Shown here: piece after piece, positions 24,557 to 35,180 of the stretch | How positions within the stretch are numbered: the stretch's first letter is position 1 | How the letters are laid out: every line of letters starts with the position of its first letter | NCBI GenBank assembly: GCA_001910725.1 | Contig: MJGA01000072.1 | Location: forward strand, 1-54,070 | Source: Phanerodontia chrysosporium | Taxonomy: Eukaryota > Basidiomycota > Agaricomycetes > Polyporales > Phanerochaetaceae | Length of the DNA: 54,070 nt | Direction: 5' to 3' | Program-made: the position numbers and the translations under genes | The notes under the pieces: model-generated | What the model was told of the DNA's origin: nothing | The model's database searches: none | Seen by the model: only the letters and a program-made list of their open reading frames with translations

Positions 24557-24880
24557 CTTCCCGATGGCTGCTCGAGGAGCGATCGGGAGCATTCAGGAAT
24601 GGCGAGAATGCAATTTCGATGCGTGTTTGGCTGTCACTACGCTGTTCAATCAAATTCACCTCGCTCTTCCGACCGCTGGTCGAGCAGCGATCGGATCGAG
24701 CAGGAGTTTGGGCATGCTGCCTGACTCCCCGATCGCTCCTCGACCAGCGGTCGGTGACACCTCTCAATTCAATCCTGCGCCAATACGGTGCCTCTTTTCC
24801 GATCGCTGGTCGAGTAGCGATCGGATGATTGCATCCATTCTCGTTGTGCCACTCCGATCGCTACTCGTCTAGCGATCGGC
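24557..24880. repeat. Type-2 palindromes, five copies, upstream of B1
   Basis: Five diverged copies at about 24559, 24667, 24727, 24798 and 24853, starting about 250 bp upstream of the B1 ATG. Several have GGTCGAGCAG or CTCGACCAG cores. The position mirrors the type-1 array upstream of A1. A promoter function is possible but not shown. Confidence 0.85.
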
Positions 24881-25175
24881 ATATATCCTATCTCTGCAAA
24901 CGCTCCGTCTGCAAACATGGCCATTTCTGTGAATGGTTTATTTTGACTTTTGGTCTTAACTCGCAAGCGCTGCTCGGGCGCCTGTATCACGCTTCACATC
25001 CTGTCAGGCCATCCCAGTCACATTGGCCTGCAGTCTGAAGGCCTTAGCCAACCCCGTCCTTTTCTTCACAAATTTGAAATCTCGTCTCATTTCTTCCTCT
25101 TCGTCCGATATAAAATAGAACACAATGAAATTCATTATTGAATTGAGTTTCGATGATGGATACCCATAATTAAAT

Positions 25176-25720
25176 TCACTCTCGACGTTCGTAGCAGCGG
25201 TCATCCCGTTCCATAAGCGTTCGCGCGATCCTTCGGTATCCATGAACAATTCCCACCTCAGGATCGAAGTAGAAAGCCGCTGGGAACTGGCCCAATCGCT
25301 CCAGTCCATGAAACTCGATTGCATGAGAGGCAGCCAGCTGCCACGCATGCATTCCGTATCGAGCAATGGACTGCCTCTGTCCACAACCACCGCTCCGTCA
25401 GTCCTCCATCAATGACGTTCAGTCCTCCAGTCACTTACGATTTCATGTTGGACTACCAACCAAGTCAGATCTCCTGCCTGCATATCAGGGATCAACTTCT
25501 CCAGCTCTAGCAACCTCGACGTAATCTGCCAAGCACTTGACACGATTCGCCTCAGCCTCGCCTTCTTCAAAGCCACTTCTCGTTCCTCGGCGTTCCCAAC
25601 CATGTTGTCCTCGCTTATACCGTCCGCCAGGTCATATGCTTCCTCTCCATAAGCTTCACCTGATAGCCCGTCAAAGGCCGATTCCCTCCCATCGTTGGAC
25701 ATCGCTGCCTCCTCCCCCAA
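25176..25720 (-). CDS. Diverged member of the small FDGLSGE gene family
   Basis: Exons 25720-25439 and 25376-25176, 160 aa. The first exon contains AFDGLSGEAY, KKARLRRIVSSAWQITSR and DLTWLVVQHEI; the second contains YGMHAWQLAASHAIEFHGLERL. These align with FDGLSGEKY, KRARFVRILTSARLIAGR and TAWEIAMRHLVWSHGLRML of the genes at 28543 and 30570. An alternative start is the internal Met six codons later. No known domain recognised; a helical, soluble protein is likely. It lies on the same strand as the module genes. Confidence 0.65.
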
Positions 25721-25983
25721 AGCCTATCCTACCACGTTAACCCCAATAACCTCATTTAGCTTAATGGCTCACCGCTCTCCTCGCCTCGGGCTCTCCTCCG
25801 TTCAATCCCTCGCCTTGGTTGTTCTGTGCCATATGAACTAACTTCGATGAGGTGGTGGTACTCTTGAAGCTGCGTTCGACAGCGAACGGGCGATGTGACG
25901 ATTTGTAATCTACTAATTGTTCCCACGCTTGATAGCCGAAGCACGTGTTTATCATTCCTGCGCACTGTCTTGAACGGTAGTGC

Positions 25984-26076
25984 CTCTCCGATCGCTGCTC
26001 GAACAGCGATCGGGAGACTTAGCACCAATCTCAATGTCCGCCATCCCCCGATCGCTACTCGAGCAGCCATCGGAGT
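25984..26076. repeat. Two type-2 palindromes upstream of the 25720 gene
   Basis: Copies at about 25987-26012 and 26048-26073, roughly 265-355 bp upstream of the gene at 25720-25176, between it and the stop of the gene at 26161. The second has one mismatched arm base pair. Confidence 0.85.
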
Positions 26077-26160
26077 CTCGCACCGTTCAACAGTAAACTC
26101 TCGTAAGTTGGCCAACAATATCTACTACAAACAGACAACTATTGTTACATTACATGGCAC

Positions 26161-27182
26161 TTAGTGAAGATACAATTCCCGCAACCGAGACTCAACACGG
26201 CGGGAGTCGAGAAGCGTCATCCCAATATCATGACGGAGCATCTTCAAATAATTATCCTCACCTAGATTCGCCACCGCGCGCAAATCCTCCTCCGTCCGAA
26301 TACCTGCCTCCAGGAACCAATCGAGGTACGTGTCAAGCGGGAGCTGCAGGTTTCGGAGAAACTCCAGGACAGCCCCACCTGACTCGACTGGAGCGCTCGC
26401 ATCCTGAGTAGCCATGCTACTCCCGACCTCCTCAGGCTCATCAGCCTGCATCGTCTCCATCACCTTGCCATCCTTGCTTCCCTCAGCCTGCTCGTCCTCC
26501 TCCTCAACAAGTTCATCTTCCTCGTCCTCGTCCTCCTCGTCCTCCTCCTCCTCCTCCTCCTCCTCCTCCTCGTTCTTCTCCTCCTTGTCCTCCTCCTTGT
26601 TCTTCTCCTCCTCCTCCTCCTCGTCCTCGTCCTCGTCCTCCTTCTCCTCCTCCTCCTCGTCCTCGTCCTCGTCCTCCTCCTCGTCCTCGTCCTCATCCAT
26701 AGGTTCTTCATTCTCCTCCTCACTCTCTTTCGCCTTGCGCCCCTTGCCTTTTTTCTTCAACAATTGTTCAGCCCGCCACTGCTGGCTCGTCACGTGTGCT
26801 CGTAGATACACCTCCAGCGACCACCCCTCCTCGTACCGTCCAAGGAACGGGCATCTCTTCATCACCTATATCGTACATCAGCACCTCGCTATATTTCTAT
26901 CTTTGCCTTCCAATTCAGCCTACTCAGCACTCACTTTGTTCCGCAGTGACTCGTATTCTGCTGCAGACCAATCACCCCAACGCCTCTCCAAAGGGATGAA
27001 CCGTGGATACTCCTCCCTTGCCACCTTCTGCACATTCAACAACAATATTGCAATTAGCTTTTCAATCGACCCTCCAAGTTCCTTCACCAACGCACGATCA
27101 GTTCCCTCCTCTCTCCCGCCGTCATTCCTTCAATCGAAGTGAGCCCGCGGAACTTTGATGTCGACTTTGGAACCGGAATCAT
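26161..27182 (-). CDS. 294-aa protein with long Glu/Asp tract and SAM-like C-terminus
   Basis: ATG at 27182 (MIPVPKSTSKF). Exons 27182-27096, 27027-26935 and 26865-26161; 885 nt in phase. The N-terminal part (ERRWGDWSAAEYESLRNK, CPFLGRYEEGWSLEVYLRA) is followed by KKKGKGRKAK and about 90 residues of nearly pure Glu/Asp. The C-terminal 65 residues (VLEFLRNLQLPLDTYLDWFLEAGIR and following) look like a five-helix SAM-like fold; similar tails occur in many Agaricomycete hypothetical proteins. The acidic run suggests a nuclear, histone- or chromatin-interacting protein, which is inference. Confidence 0.7.
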
Positions 27183-27571
27183 CGTGGTCCGTGAAAGAGA
27201 AGGGGGGGGAGGCGAACGGAGAGCATTCTGTCGCCTACCATCCACAGTAACAGTACAATAAAGAAAGAGCGCCAAGCATGTACAATCTAATCTTGGGCCC
27301 TGTCCACTCATATGAATTTCTCACATGACACTCCATTTATCACACGCCAGGTAGACGCGACAGCGGAACACGCACGGTTTGATTGCTTCACGGATTGACA
27401 GATTCTGACCGTCCCATCTCATTCTGCGCATCCTGACCCTCCTCTCGTTTAAACAAGGCCCAATTTTGTTATTTAGCATTCATGCAGACAGCCCGCCCTT
27501 CTGGTGTCAGCCGACCGGGGAAGCCGCAACTTCCATCCATTCCCTCCATTGAATTCAATTAATAAACTCTT
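27183..27571. other. Non-coding flank between the acidic-protein gene and the inverted-repeat element
   Basis: Should hold the promoter of the gene at 27182. No palindrome, gene or obvious repeat seen. Confidence 0.4.
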
Positions 27572-27754
27572 CAATATAGCGGTTTTTTACCGGTACCTCA
27601 GCGCCTCGGTCACCCTCCAGGCTTTGACTTTTATTTTTTGCGAAGTAAAAGGGGGTATCCTCGACACATTCCAGTCTATGTCGAATTACGTAAGCGGGAA
27701 ATACAAATTATTTATGCTACAAAGATGAGATCGACCGTATGAAACGTGACTGAA

Positions 27755-27995
27755 TCTCCGATGGCTGCTCGAGCAGCGATCGAAAACGGTCCAGTCATGG
27801 CAGCTAACACTGTGTAGAACCAGTGTTACCGCCCGATCACTGCTCGAACAGCGATCGGGTGGCGACAGCTGACGAGATTGGTAGGACCACCCGATTGCTG
27901 TTCGAGCAGCGATCGGGAAGCACCGACAATCGAAGGCAGCAAAGGGAGCGAGTATACCCATGAGCCCCGATCGCTGCTCGAGGAGCGATCGGAGT
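27755..27995. repeat. Type-2 palindromes, four copies, left arm of element
   Basis: At about 27759, 27834, 27888 and 27965. They are the inverted counterparts of the four copies at 31112-31350. Confidence 0.9.
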
Positions 27996-28542
27996 GAGGG
28001 CTTCATTGCACAGAAGGCACTTCGATCACACCCCATAGCAGGCAAAGTGACAACAAATTGTCATACGCAAGCGACAACAGTCTGCATATCATGACATGCT
28101 GGTTTTCAAGTCACCAGTCCCTCAATCATGTAACCACAAACAGAGATCGTGAATAAATGTCAGAAGTGTTTATGCCTCGAATAAATTGCCCTCGGTTCAG
28201 GGTAGATGTTGGGTTCAGAATGGGTTAGGGGTTCAGAGGGTTCAAAGAGGAGTTGACGAAAAGGCATTTGTGCCACGACCAATTTTACAGATGTTTGTGT
28301 CGGTCACATAGTAGAGATCATACTATCTGGGATGTCAGAAATTGCATACGTCTGCCACAAACATATTTAAAAACAAAAACAAATGCAAAGGCGGGAATGT
28401 CCATTCCACCGCCATCAGCTGGTCAATCTATCTGCAAACAGGTGCATACAACATGTGATCAAATTCTTATCAGTAGCGATCTCGCGCAAGGGCAGTGCTG
28501 AGCGACTTGAAAGACAACCACCACCACCACCCCCTCATCATA

Positions 28543-29210
28543 ATGTCCACAAACGCTCCTTCTCGTGCCGTGACCGAAGAGGTCGACGATGGCGAGCATG
28601 CCTCATCTCATGTAAGTAAGGTTTTCGCTGAAGTGAAGAGGGTACTGATGAAGAGTTTGGCAGGATCGACGTGGGAGGATGCTCCGCGAGGTAGAATACG
28701 CGGTTGAGCGATATTGGGACTTCGATGGTTTGTCTGGGGAGAAGTACCACGAACGAGATCGGGACAACTTCGAGGGGGATTTCGCAGAGTACGCGCGGCA
28801 GCACGATGATGCTCAGGACGTCAAGAGGGCCAGGTTCGTGCGCATACTCACCAGCGCGCGGTTGATTGCTGGTCGGATCCTGAGGATGAACCTGGAGATC
28901 AACAGAATGACTTCCGACGACCCGGCATGGACCGCCCTCCGCGATTTCGCGGTGAGTTGATGGACGATAATGATGCATAGTGCGACAGCGAGCTCACTGT
29001 TGAACCCAGCCAGAGTGTATCCAGAAATACGGAGAGACTGCGTGGGAAATTGCCATGCGTCACCTCGTGTGGAGTCATGGTCTGCGGATGCTTTTGAACT
29101 TCAACGGCGAGTTCAAGTATGAGTGGTCCGGTGACTACGCGCTCCCGTTTGAGGACTCAATCCACCAGGAGCTCTCTCAGATCGAAAGGTGCATCTGCTT
29201 CTATGAATAA
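28543..29210 (+). CDS. Small FDGLSGE-family protein, copy 1 (185 aa)
   Basis: ATG at 28543 (MSTNAPSRAVTEEVDDGE). Exons 28543-28611, 28664-28951 and 29010-29210, 558 nt in phase, stop TAA. Features: acidic N-terminus, YWDFDGLSGEKYHERDR, FEGDFAEYARQHDD, KRARFVRILTSARLIAGRILRMNLEINRM, then TAWEIAMRHLVWSHGLRML. Two helical blocks with an Arg-rich surface; no signal peptide or membrane helix. The first exon and upstream DNA lie in the element's left inverted repeat, so copies 1 and 2 share promoter sequence. Family not recognised, function unknown. Confidence 0.75.
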
Positions 29211-29571
29211 CTCATTGCTATGTGCGTTATCTGCTGTACAAATCGGTTTCAAATGTATCCAGTCTATCCCGAGGAAGAGAAATAATTTGTGTGATTTATG
29301 GTGGGCTTTGAGATAAGGTCACATTCATATAAACTGCTTGTATTCTAACATCGATGATGAAAGGCGACTTGTTGTCTTCCAGCAGTCACATTTGCATACT
29401 ACTGACACTGATTCACAATCTCTGTTTGTTGTTACATAACTGAGGCACCCGTAACTTGAAACCTAGCATGTCGTAATATGAAGACTGTTGTGGCTTGCGT
29501 GTGATAAGTGGTTGTTACTGTGCCTGCTATGGGGAGCGATCAAAGTGCCTTCTGCACAATGAATGCCTCTC

Positions 29572-29815
29572 TCCGATCGCTGCTCGAGCAGCGATCGGGG
29601 CCCATGGGTATGCTGCCTCTCTTCAATGCCCTCAATTGTTGGTGGTTCCCTGACCGCTGCTCGAACAGTGATCGGGTGACCTTACCAACCTCATTATCTG
29701 TTGTCACCCGATCGCTGCTCGATCAGCAATCGGATGGCCACACTGGTTCTATTCGTTGTCACCTCTCATCAGTGTACGCTGTCCGATCGCTGCTCGAGCA
29801 GCCATCGGAGATTCA
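29572..29815. repeat. Type-2 palindromes, four copies, in the element centre
   Basis: At about 29574, 29650, 29707 and 29780, between the two convergent genes. The flanking sequence (CGATCAAAGTGCCTTCTG.AC, GAGATTCAGTC.) matches that around the arrays in both element arms, so this is a third, diverged copy of the array segment. Confidence 0.88.
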
Positions 29816-29914
29816 GTCGCTTTTCATGTGTTTGATCTCATTGTTGCAGCATACATAACTGACCCCGAGTTGTAGATTTTCACGACCAAACATGCCAATA
29901 ACGAGGGATACTAG

Positions 29915-30570
29915 TTACAAGTAGCAACATTTCTCATGCTGCGCGAGCTCCTGATGCAATGTGAACTCAAAGTCGAAACTCTCGGACATAGTAAAAATGA
30001 AATCGCGCTGAAAGGTCCTAAGCCAGTGCAGACCATGACTCCGCACGAGGTGATACATCGCAATGTTCCAGGGACTCGGTCCGAAATGCTCCCGACAATA
30101 CGTCTGGATTCGATAGTAAGCCCGCTTTCACACTATGCATCAATGTCGTTCACGAACTCACCCCGGTGTCACGGATCGTCGTCCAGGCCTCGTCACCCCG
30201 CGACATATCGTTGATATTCAGGTTCATCCTCAGGATCATTCCAGCAATCGCCCGCGCGCTGTGGAGTATGCGCACGAACCTGGCCTTCTTGACGTCCTCA
30301 GCGTCATCGTTCTGCCATGTGTACTCTGCGAAATCTCCCTCGAAGTTGTCCCAATTTCGATCGCGGTACCACGGCCCAGACAAACCCTCGAACTTCCAAT
30401 GCTCCTCAAACACGTATTGTCGGTTGCGCACCGGGCTCCCATCTCCGTTCTGCCAAACTCTTCATCAGTACCATCTTCACCTCGGCGAAAACCTTACTTA
30501 CGCCAGATGAGGTATGCTCCCCATCCTCGACCTCTTCGGGAACGGCACGCGAATCGGTAGTGCTGGACAT
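29915..30570 (-). CDS. Small FDGLSGE-family protein, copy 2 (181 aa)
   Basis: ATG at 30570 (MSSTTDSRAVPEEVEDGE). Exons 30570-30502, 30449-30162 and 30103-29915, 546 nt in phase. Exon 2 is 288 nt, the same as copies 1 and 3. Motifs: WKFEGLSGPWYRDR, WDNFEGDFAEYTWQNDD, KKARFVRILHSARAIAGMILRMNL and SPWNIAMYHLVRSHGLHWL. Points toward copy 1 (convergent); its first exon lies in the element's right inverted repeat. It has diverged from copy 1 most in exon 3 while keeping an open frame, which suggests it has been functional. Confidence 0.75.
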
Positions 30571-31109
30571 TACGAGGGTGGATGGTGGTGGTGGTCTTTC
30601 AAGTCACTCAGCACTGCCCTGGCGCGAGATCGCTACTGATAAGAATTTGATCACATGTTGTATGCACCTGTTTGCAGATAGATTGACCAGCTGATGGCTG
30701 TGGAATGGACATTCCCGCCTTTGCATTTGTTTTTCTAAATATGTTCGTGGCAGACATATGCAACTTCTGACATCCCAGATAGTATGATCTCTACTATGTG
30801 ACCGACACAAACATTTGTGAAATTGGTTGTGGCACAAATGCCTTTTCGTCAACTGCTCTTTGAACCCTCTGAACCCCTAACCCATTCTGAACCCAACATC
30901 TACCCTGAACTGAGGGCGATTTATTCGAGGCATAAACACTTCTGACATTTATTCACGATCTCTGTTTGTGGTTACATGATTGAGGGACTGGTAACTTGAA
31001 AACCTGCCTGTCATGATATGCAGACTGTTGTCGCTTGCGTATGACAAGTTGTTGTCACTTTGCCTGCTATGGGGTGTGATCGAAGTGCCTTCTGTGCAAT
31101 GAAGCCCTC

Positions 31110-31352
31110 ACTCCGATCGCTCCTCGAGCAGCGATCGGGGCTCATGGGTATACTCGCTCCCTTTGCTGCCTTCGATTGTCGGTGCTTCCCGATCGCTGCT
31201 CGAACAGCAATCGGGTGGTCCTACCAATCTCATCAGCTGTCGCCACCCGATCGCTGTTCGAGCAGTGATCGGACGGTAACACTGGTTCTACGCAGTGTTA
31301 CCTGCCATGACTGGACCGTTTCCGATCGCTGCTCGAGCAGCCATCGGAGATT
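31110..31352. repeat. Type-2 palindromes, four copies, right arm of element
   Basis: At about 31112, 31189, 31246 and 31322, the inverted counterpart of 27755-27995. Nearly the same segment also occurs at 12240-12330 with only one palindrome remaining. Confidence 0.9.
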
Positions 31353-31545
31353 CAGTCACGTTTTATACGTTTGATCTCATGCTTGCAGCATACATAACCG
31401 ATCCCAATTCATGGATTTCCACGTTCCATAATTTAACATAGGTTGGAATGTGTCGGGGATACCCCTCGTTATTTCGCAAAAATAAAAGTCAAAGCCTGGA
31501 GGGTGACCTAAGCCCTAAGGTACCAGTAAAAAACCAGTATAATGC

Positions 31546-31977
31546 ATCATTATGGTCCATCAACTCACCGCGAAATCGCGGAGGGCGGTCTATGCCGGGT
31601 CGTCGGAAGTCATTCTGTTGATCTCCAGGTTCATCCTCAGGATCCGACCAGCAATCAACCGCGCGCTGGTGAGTATGCGCACGAACCTGGCCCTCTTGAC
31701 GTCCTGAGCATCATCGTGCTGCCGCGCGTACTCTGCGAAATCTCCCTCGAAGTTGTCCCAATTTCGATCGCGGTACCACGGCCCAGACAAACCCTCGAAC
31801 TTCCAATGCTCCTCAAACACGTATTGTCGGTTGCGCACCGGGCTCCCATCTCCGTTCTGCCAAACTCTTCATCAGTACCATCTTCACCTCGGCGAAAACC
31901 TTACTTACGCCAGATGAGGTATGCTCCCCATCCTCGACCTCTTTGGGAACGGCACGCGAATCGGTAGTGCTGGACAT
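31546..31977 (-). pseudogene. Small FDGLSGE-family gene, copy 3, exon 3 lost
   Basis: ATG at 31977; exons 31977-31909 and 31856-31569 are open and in phase (357 nt). After the exon-2 donor about 24 bp of intron remain, then the right end of the element at 27572-31545 begins, so exon 3 is cut off. The sequence is a mosaic: exon 1 and the first half of exon 2 are almost identical to copy 2 (FEEHWKFEGLSGPWYRDR), while the second half of exon 2 is identical to copy 1 (ARQHDDAQDVKRARFVRIL). The switch lies near 31730. Confidence 0.8.
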
Positions 31978-32314
31978 TATCAGGGTGGATGGTGGTGGTG
32001 GTCTTCCAAGTCACTCAGCACTGCCCTTGCATGAGATCGCTAATGATCAGAATTTGATCACATGTTGTATGCACCTGTTTGCAGATATATTGACCAGCTG
32101 ATGGCTATGCAATGGACATAGCCACCTTTGCATCTGTTTATTAATATGTTTGTGGCAGACATATGTATTTTCTGACATCCCAGATAGTATAATCTGTACT
32201 ATTTGGCCAACCCAAAGTCTGTAAAATTTGTCGTGGCACAAATCCCTTCTTTAACCCCTCTTTTAACCCTCTCGACACCTATCAATTCTCATCTGCGTTC
32301 TGGACCCCCCAACG

Positions 32315-32572
32315 CCGCGCGTGTCTCAGAACAGTCGCGGCTGACTCACATCCATATGGGTCCATCACTCATCCTGTCAGTCCGCCGTGCGTGTCTCAGA
32401 ACATTCGCGGCTGACCGATGTCCATATGGCTCCATCACTCATCATCACCTCAGTCCGCCGCGAGTGTCAGAACATTCGCGGCTGACCCATGTCCATATGG
32501 CTCCATCATCATCTATGTCACTTCGCCGCGAGTGTTTCAAAACATTCGTGGCGCATACGCTGTCTTAACACT
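32315..32572. repeat. Degenerate type-1 palindromes, four copies
   Basis: Four diverged copies with arms like CCGCGCGTGTCTCAG..CAGTCGCGG, about 70 bp apart, separated by spacers containing CATATGG.TCCATCA. Symmetry is partly lost (for example CGAGTGTTTC against AACATTCGTGG). They lie upstream of copy 3 of the small gene and are the only type-1-like palindromes outside module A. Confidence 0.7.
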
Positions 32573-33595
32573 ACTTCACATTCCTTACCTTCAACCCTAT
32601 CAAAACCTTACATATACCCTTCTTTTACCTACCCAGGACCCATATTAGGCCCTGTACCCCTTATGTAACCATAACCTACCTGTACCATATTTATATCCTA
32701 GTTGAACCCACCTTAACCCATTAATAACCCTCAACCCGTACTTAGCCCCATTCTGAACCCAACATGTACCCTAAACTGACAGCAAGAATCTAGGCATAAT
32801 CACCGGTCTGCCTTGCAACCGGTTCCCCGGATCGCTGAGGGAGCACTGTCATCTACAATGACTCCCCTCACCGAGACACTCCGAGCTGTCATCCTGTTGA
32901 CACAGCCTCGGCCCGACGCAGCCTCATGACATAGCCCCGGTACAGCCTCGCCACGCAGCCCGCGTCGCAGCCTCGCTGGCTATGCCAAGCACTGCCCATC
33001 AGCTCATGTAACCGTACAGCCTGCCCTGAACTCTTGTAGTATATATAGGTAGCACCTCTCGCTTCTGTCCGTTATCTCGACCTCTTGGTCAATACGGACA
33101 GGTAAGCCCTCATTTGTAAAGTAGAATAGCTCACTAATGCAACTTGGTCAATACGGACAGCTGCGCAAGTTTGTTCGTCGCCGCGTGATCTGCTCCGCTG
33201 CGCCTTGTTGTCGACCTCCCCATCTGCCCTCCCTCGTGCAGCGTTGAGCCTTTGCTCCGCGACAACACCTTTACAACCCCTGTCAGGCCTCGCTCTCCCC
33301 TCTTGAAGTTGCCACAGAGGCTGGAGCGCCGCCGTGTGTCAAAGTAAACCCCGCTACTTACCTTAGTAGCTTAGTGGGGTGACTTGACTGCGAGTGGTGC
33401 GAGTGAAGTGGACGATAGACGAGGTAAATGATGCTGGGGACTTAAGCTCAGCAGAGCCCAGTATATATACATGAAGGGGAGGACCTCTGGTACTACCCGA
33501 GACCCTTGATACTGACCATCACATGCACGATGGCGTGATGATGGTGCGATGCTTGCCAAGACACTCCGAGCTCGGCGAAGTCTAGAGCCTAGTAC
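32573..33595. other. Non-coding, repeat-derived DNA
   Basis: 32580-32790 is TACC/AACC-rich and includes CATTCTGAACCCAACAT.TACC, also present at 30880-30905. Then GC-rich unique DNA; TTGGTCAATACGGACAG occurs twice (about 33085 and 33144). TATATATA lies at about 33041 and again near 33462. No gene recognised. Confidence 0.5.
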
Positions 33596-34471
33596 TGTCA
33601 CAGTTTTTCGTCTCAAACCTTAGGGTTAGGGGCAGCAGGTGACAGAAGCGATTACTCCGAACTGTGACATGCAGAAGCGCTGGAGTGACAGTCCTAGGCT
33701 CGGGGCTGGTCACGTGATACGGCGGTCACGTGATGCGCACACGTGCGGTATCCCAGGGTCACATGGTCGAAGGTCTAGAAGCAGGCAAGGGTCTGGAAGC
33801 GCCGAGACACTCTGGAATGGACTAGAAAGTCCTGGAGGTCTCTGGACAGGTCCGAACAGTGCTGGAACGTTCTGGAGGTTTCTGGGACATCGTAGGAACA
33901 TTTAGGAACGTGTAGGAGAATGTAGGAATGTCTGTAGGGCACTAACCAATAGCGTAGTAGGTATTAGATAGCTAGGACCCCGAACACCGGTTCCTGGGGA
34001 CCTGGTGCACATGTATATAAACCCTGAGGGCTGGGGGTGCCTCCCCAGCTTCAATCTCATCACATCTCACCTCTCTAGCCTCTATACCTCGTCTTCAAGC
34101 TTGGCTACACCTTTTGTAGTCCAAGTAAACCTTTGCCAGTGAGTATTGCTGGTTGGTTTGGTGTATAGGCGCTAGGGCAGCGCATTTTTGTGATAAGTAC
34201 CAGATGTGTCTGGAACCTTCTACGCTATTCTAGAATACACTACCCGGACCCTGGGTCCGGCTACCTACTATACTCCTATATCGGAGTGTCTACATCATAG
34301 ATAAGATAAAGATAAGATCCTCACATGACTCTGAGTCCGTTCCCAGCACGTGACCAACACGTGACCGCGTTTTGACACATGCCTGTCCTAACCCTAGTCC
34401 ATAACCCTAACCCCTAGCGCCTACTGGGCGCTTACAAGAATAAAACCGTAGGGAATGAGAAAACTGTGACA
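33596..34471. mobile_element. Solo-LTR-like element
   Basis: An 876-bp segment starting TGTCACAGTTTT and ending AAAACTGTGACA (TG...CA ends within a 12-bp inverted repeat). It contains repeated TCACGTGA motifs (33707-33735), a TATATAAA box at about 34014 and short CTGGAA.G repeats (33770-33895). This resembles a solo LTR of a fungal retroelement, but flanking 5-bp duplications do not match, so a decayed or differently bounded element is possible. No reverse transcriptase sequence is present. Confidence 0.4.
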
Positions 34472-34875
34472 CCGTGAGATGTCTCAACAGATTGAATGCT
34501 CCGAAGTTGTCCTTTCGTGCTCTCGCACCGTAAGCTTACCTTACACTACTCATCTCTTCAGCTCATGCCACATTAGACCCCTCACTTCCGTGATCAACCA
34601 CAGCTTCTACATGTCCCGAAAACGAGATACATTTGAGCGGCGGGTAGAAGGGCCGCGCGAAACGTTGTTCGCTGCCAAGACACGTGGCAAGCCTGGGTTT
34701 GTGCAGTCCTCGCGTAATTCAGTGGGTACTCCCTGGTGAGAAGTGTTTGGCTGCCAGCTGGGCAACAGTGCAAGGTGCGGACAAGGTTGGGAGCGAGTCG
34801 CGAAGCGTGAATCGATGCATTCTCGCGTTCCACATGATCACCGGTCTACTACTGTTGGCTTGACTACTTTATAAC
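34472..34875. other. Intergenic region
   Basis: Spacer between the LTR-like element and the tRNA gene. Only short open frames; no gene or repeat recognised. Confidence 0.4.
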
Positions 34876-34947
34876 GGCCGCCTGGCGAAATGGCATCGCG
34901 TCTGACTACGAATCAGGAGATTGCAGGTTCGACCCCTGCGGTGGTCA
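34876..34947 (+). tRNA. tRNA-Arg(ACG)
   Basis: A 72-nt cloverleaf: acceptor GGCCGCC pairs with GGTGGTC (two G-U pairs), D arm, anticodon stem TCTGA/TCAGG with loop CTACGAA giving anticodon ACG, T arm GCAGG..TTCGA..CCTGC, discriminator A. No intron. A T-run follows at 34952-34956, a likely Pol III terminator. It is identical to the gene at 52985-53056. Confidence 0.93.
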
Positions 34948-35180
34948 TTACATTTTTCCTTCTTTCTCCCTGGGGCTGAGGCCGTATTACTCCCTGGGTG
35001 TGAATATTGTATTTTTGAGGTCTAAGACCTAACTCAACGCGCACAAGGACATCGTTGAGCGGAACATTGCGCCGACATCCAAACTTTTCTACTCCAGACC
35101 AACACTGCATGATGTCATGTATGTCAAGCAGCATATGTGATTACAACTGCCGGCAAATTATTACACACCAGGCCACACGC

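Larger units (their letters stand above)
27572..31545. mobile_element. Element with long terminal inverted repeats carrying two convergent genes
   Basis: The left end (TATAGCGGTTTTTTACCGG) and the right end (CCAGTAAAAAACCAGTATA, read in reverse) are inverted copies. The inverted similarity continues inward for about 1 kb: 27572-28620 against 31545-30500, including GCTTTGACTTTTATTTTT, four type-2 palindromes per arm and the first exon of each enclosed gene. The centre (28620-30490) holds the rest of two convergent paralogous genes. No transposase was recognised. The right edge interrupts another copy of the gene (exon 2 resumes at 31569), which supports insertion. No certain target duplication could be defined. 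Confidence 0.7.

Noticed and set aside
34380..34425. Telomere-like CCCTAACCC sequences
   Set aside because: Only two or three interrupted units inside the LTR-like element; no true telomere array.
1..34471. Known transposase, reverse transcriptase, TET/JBP or KDZ-type genes
   Set aside because: I looked for DDE-type, reverse transcriptase, HxD dioxygenase and helicase motifs and saw none that I could support.
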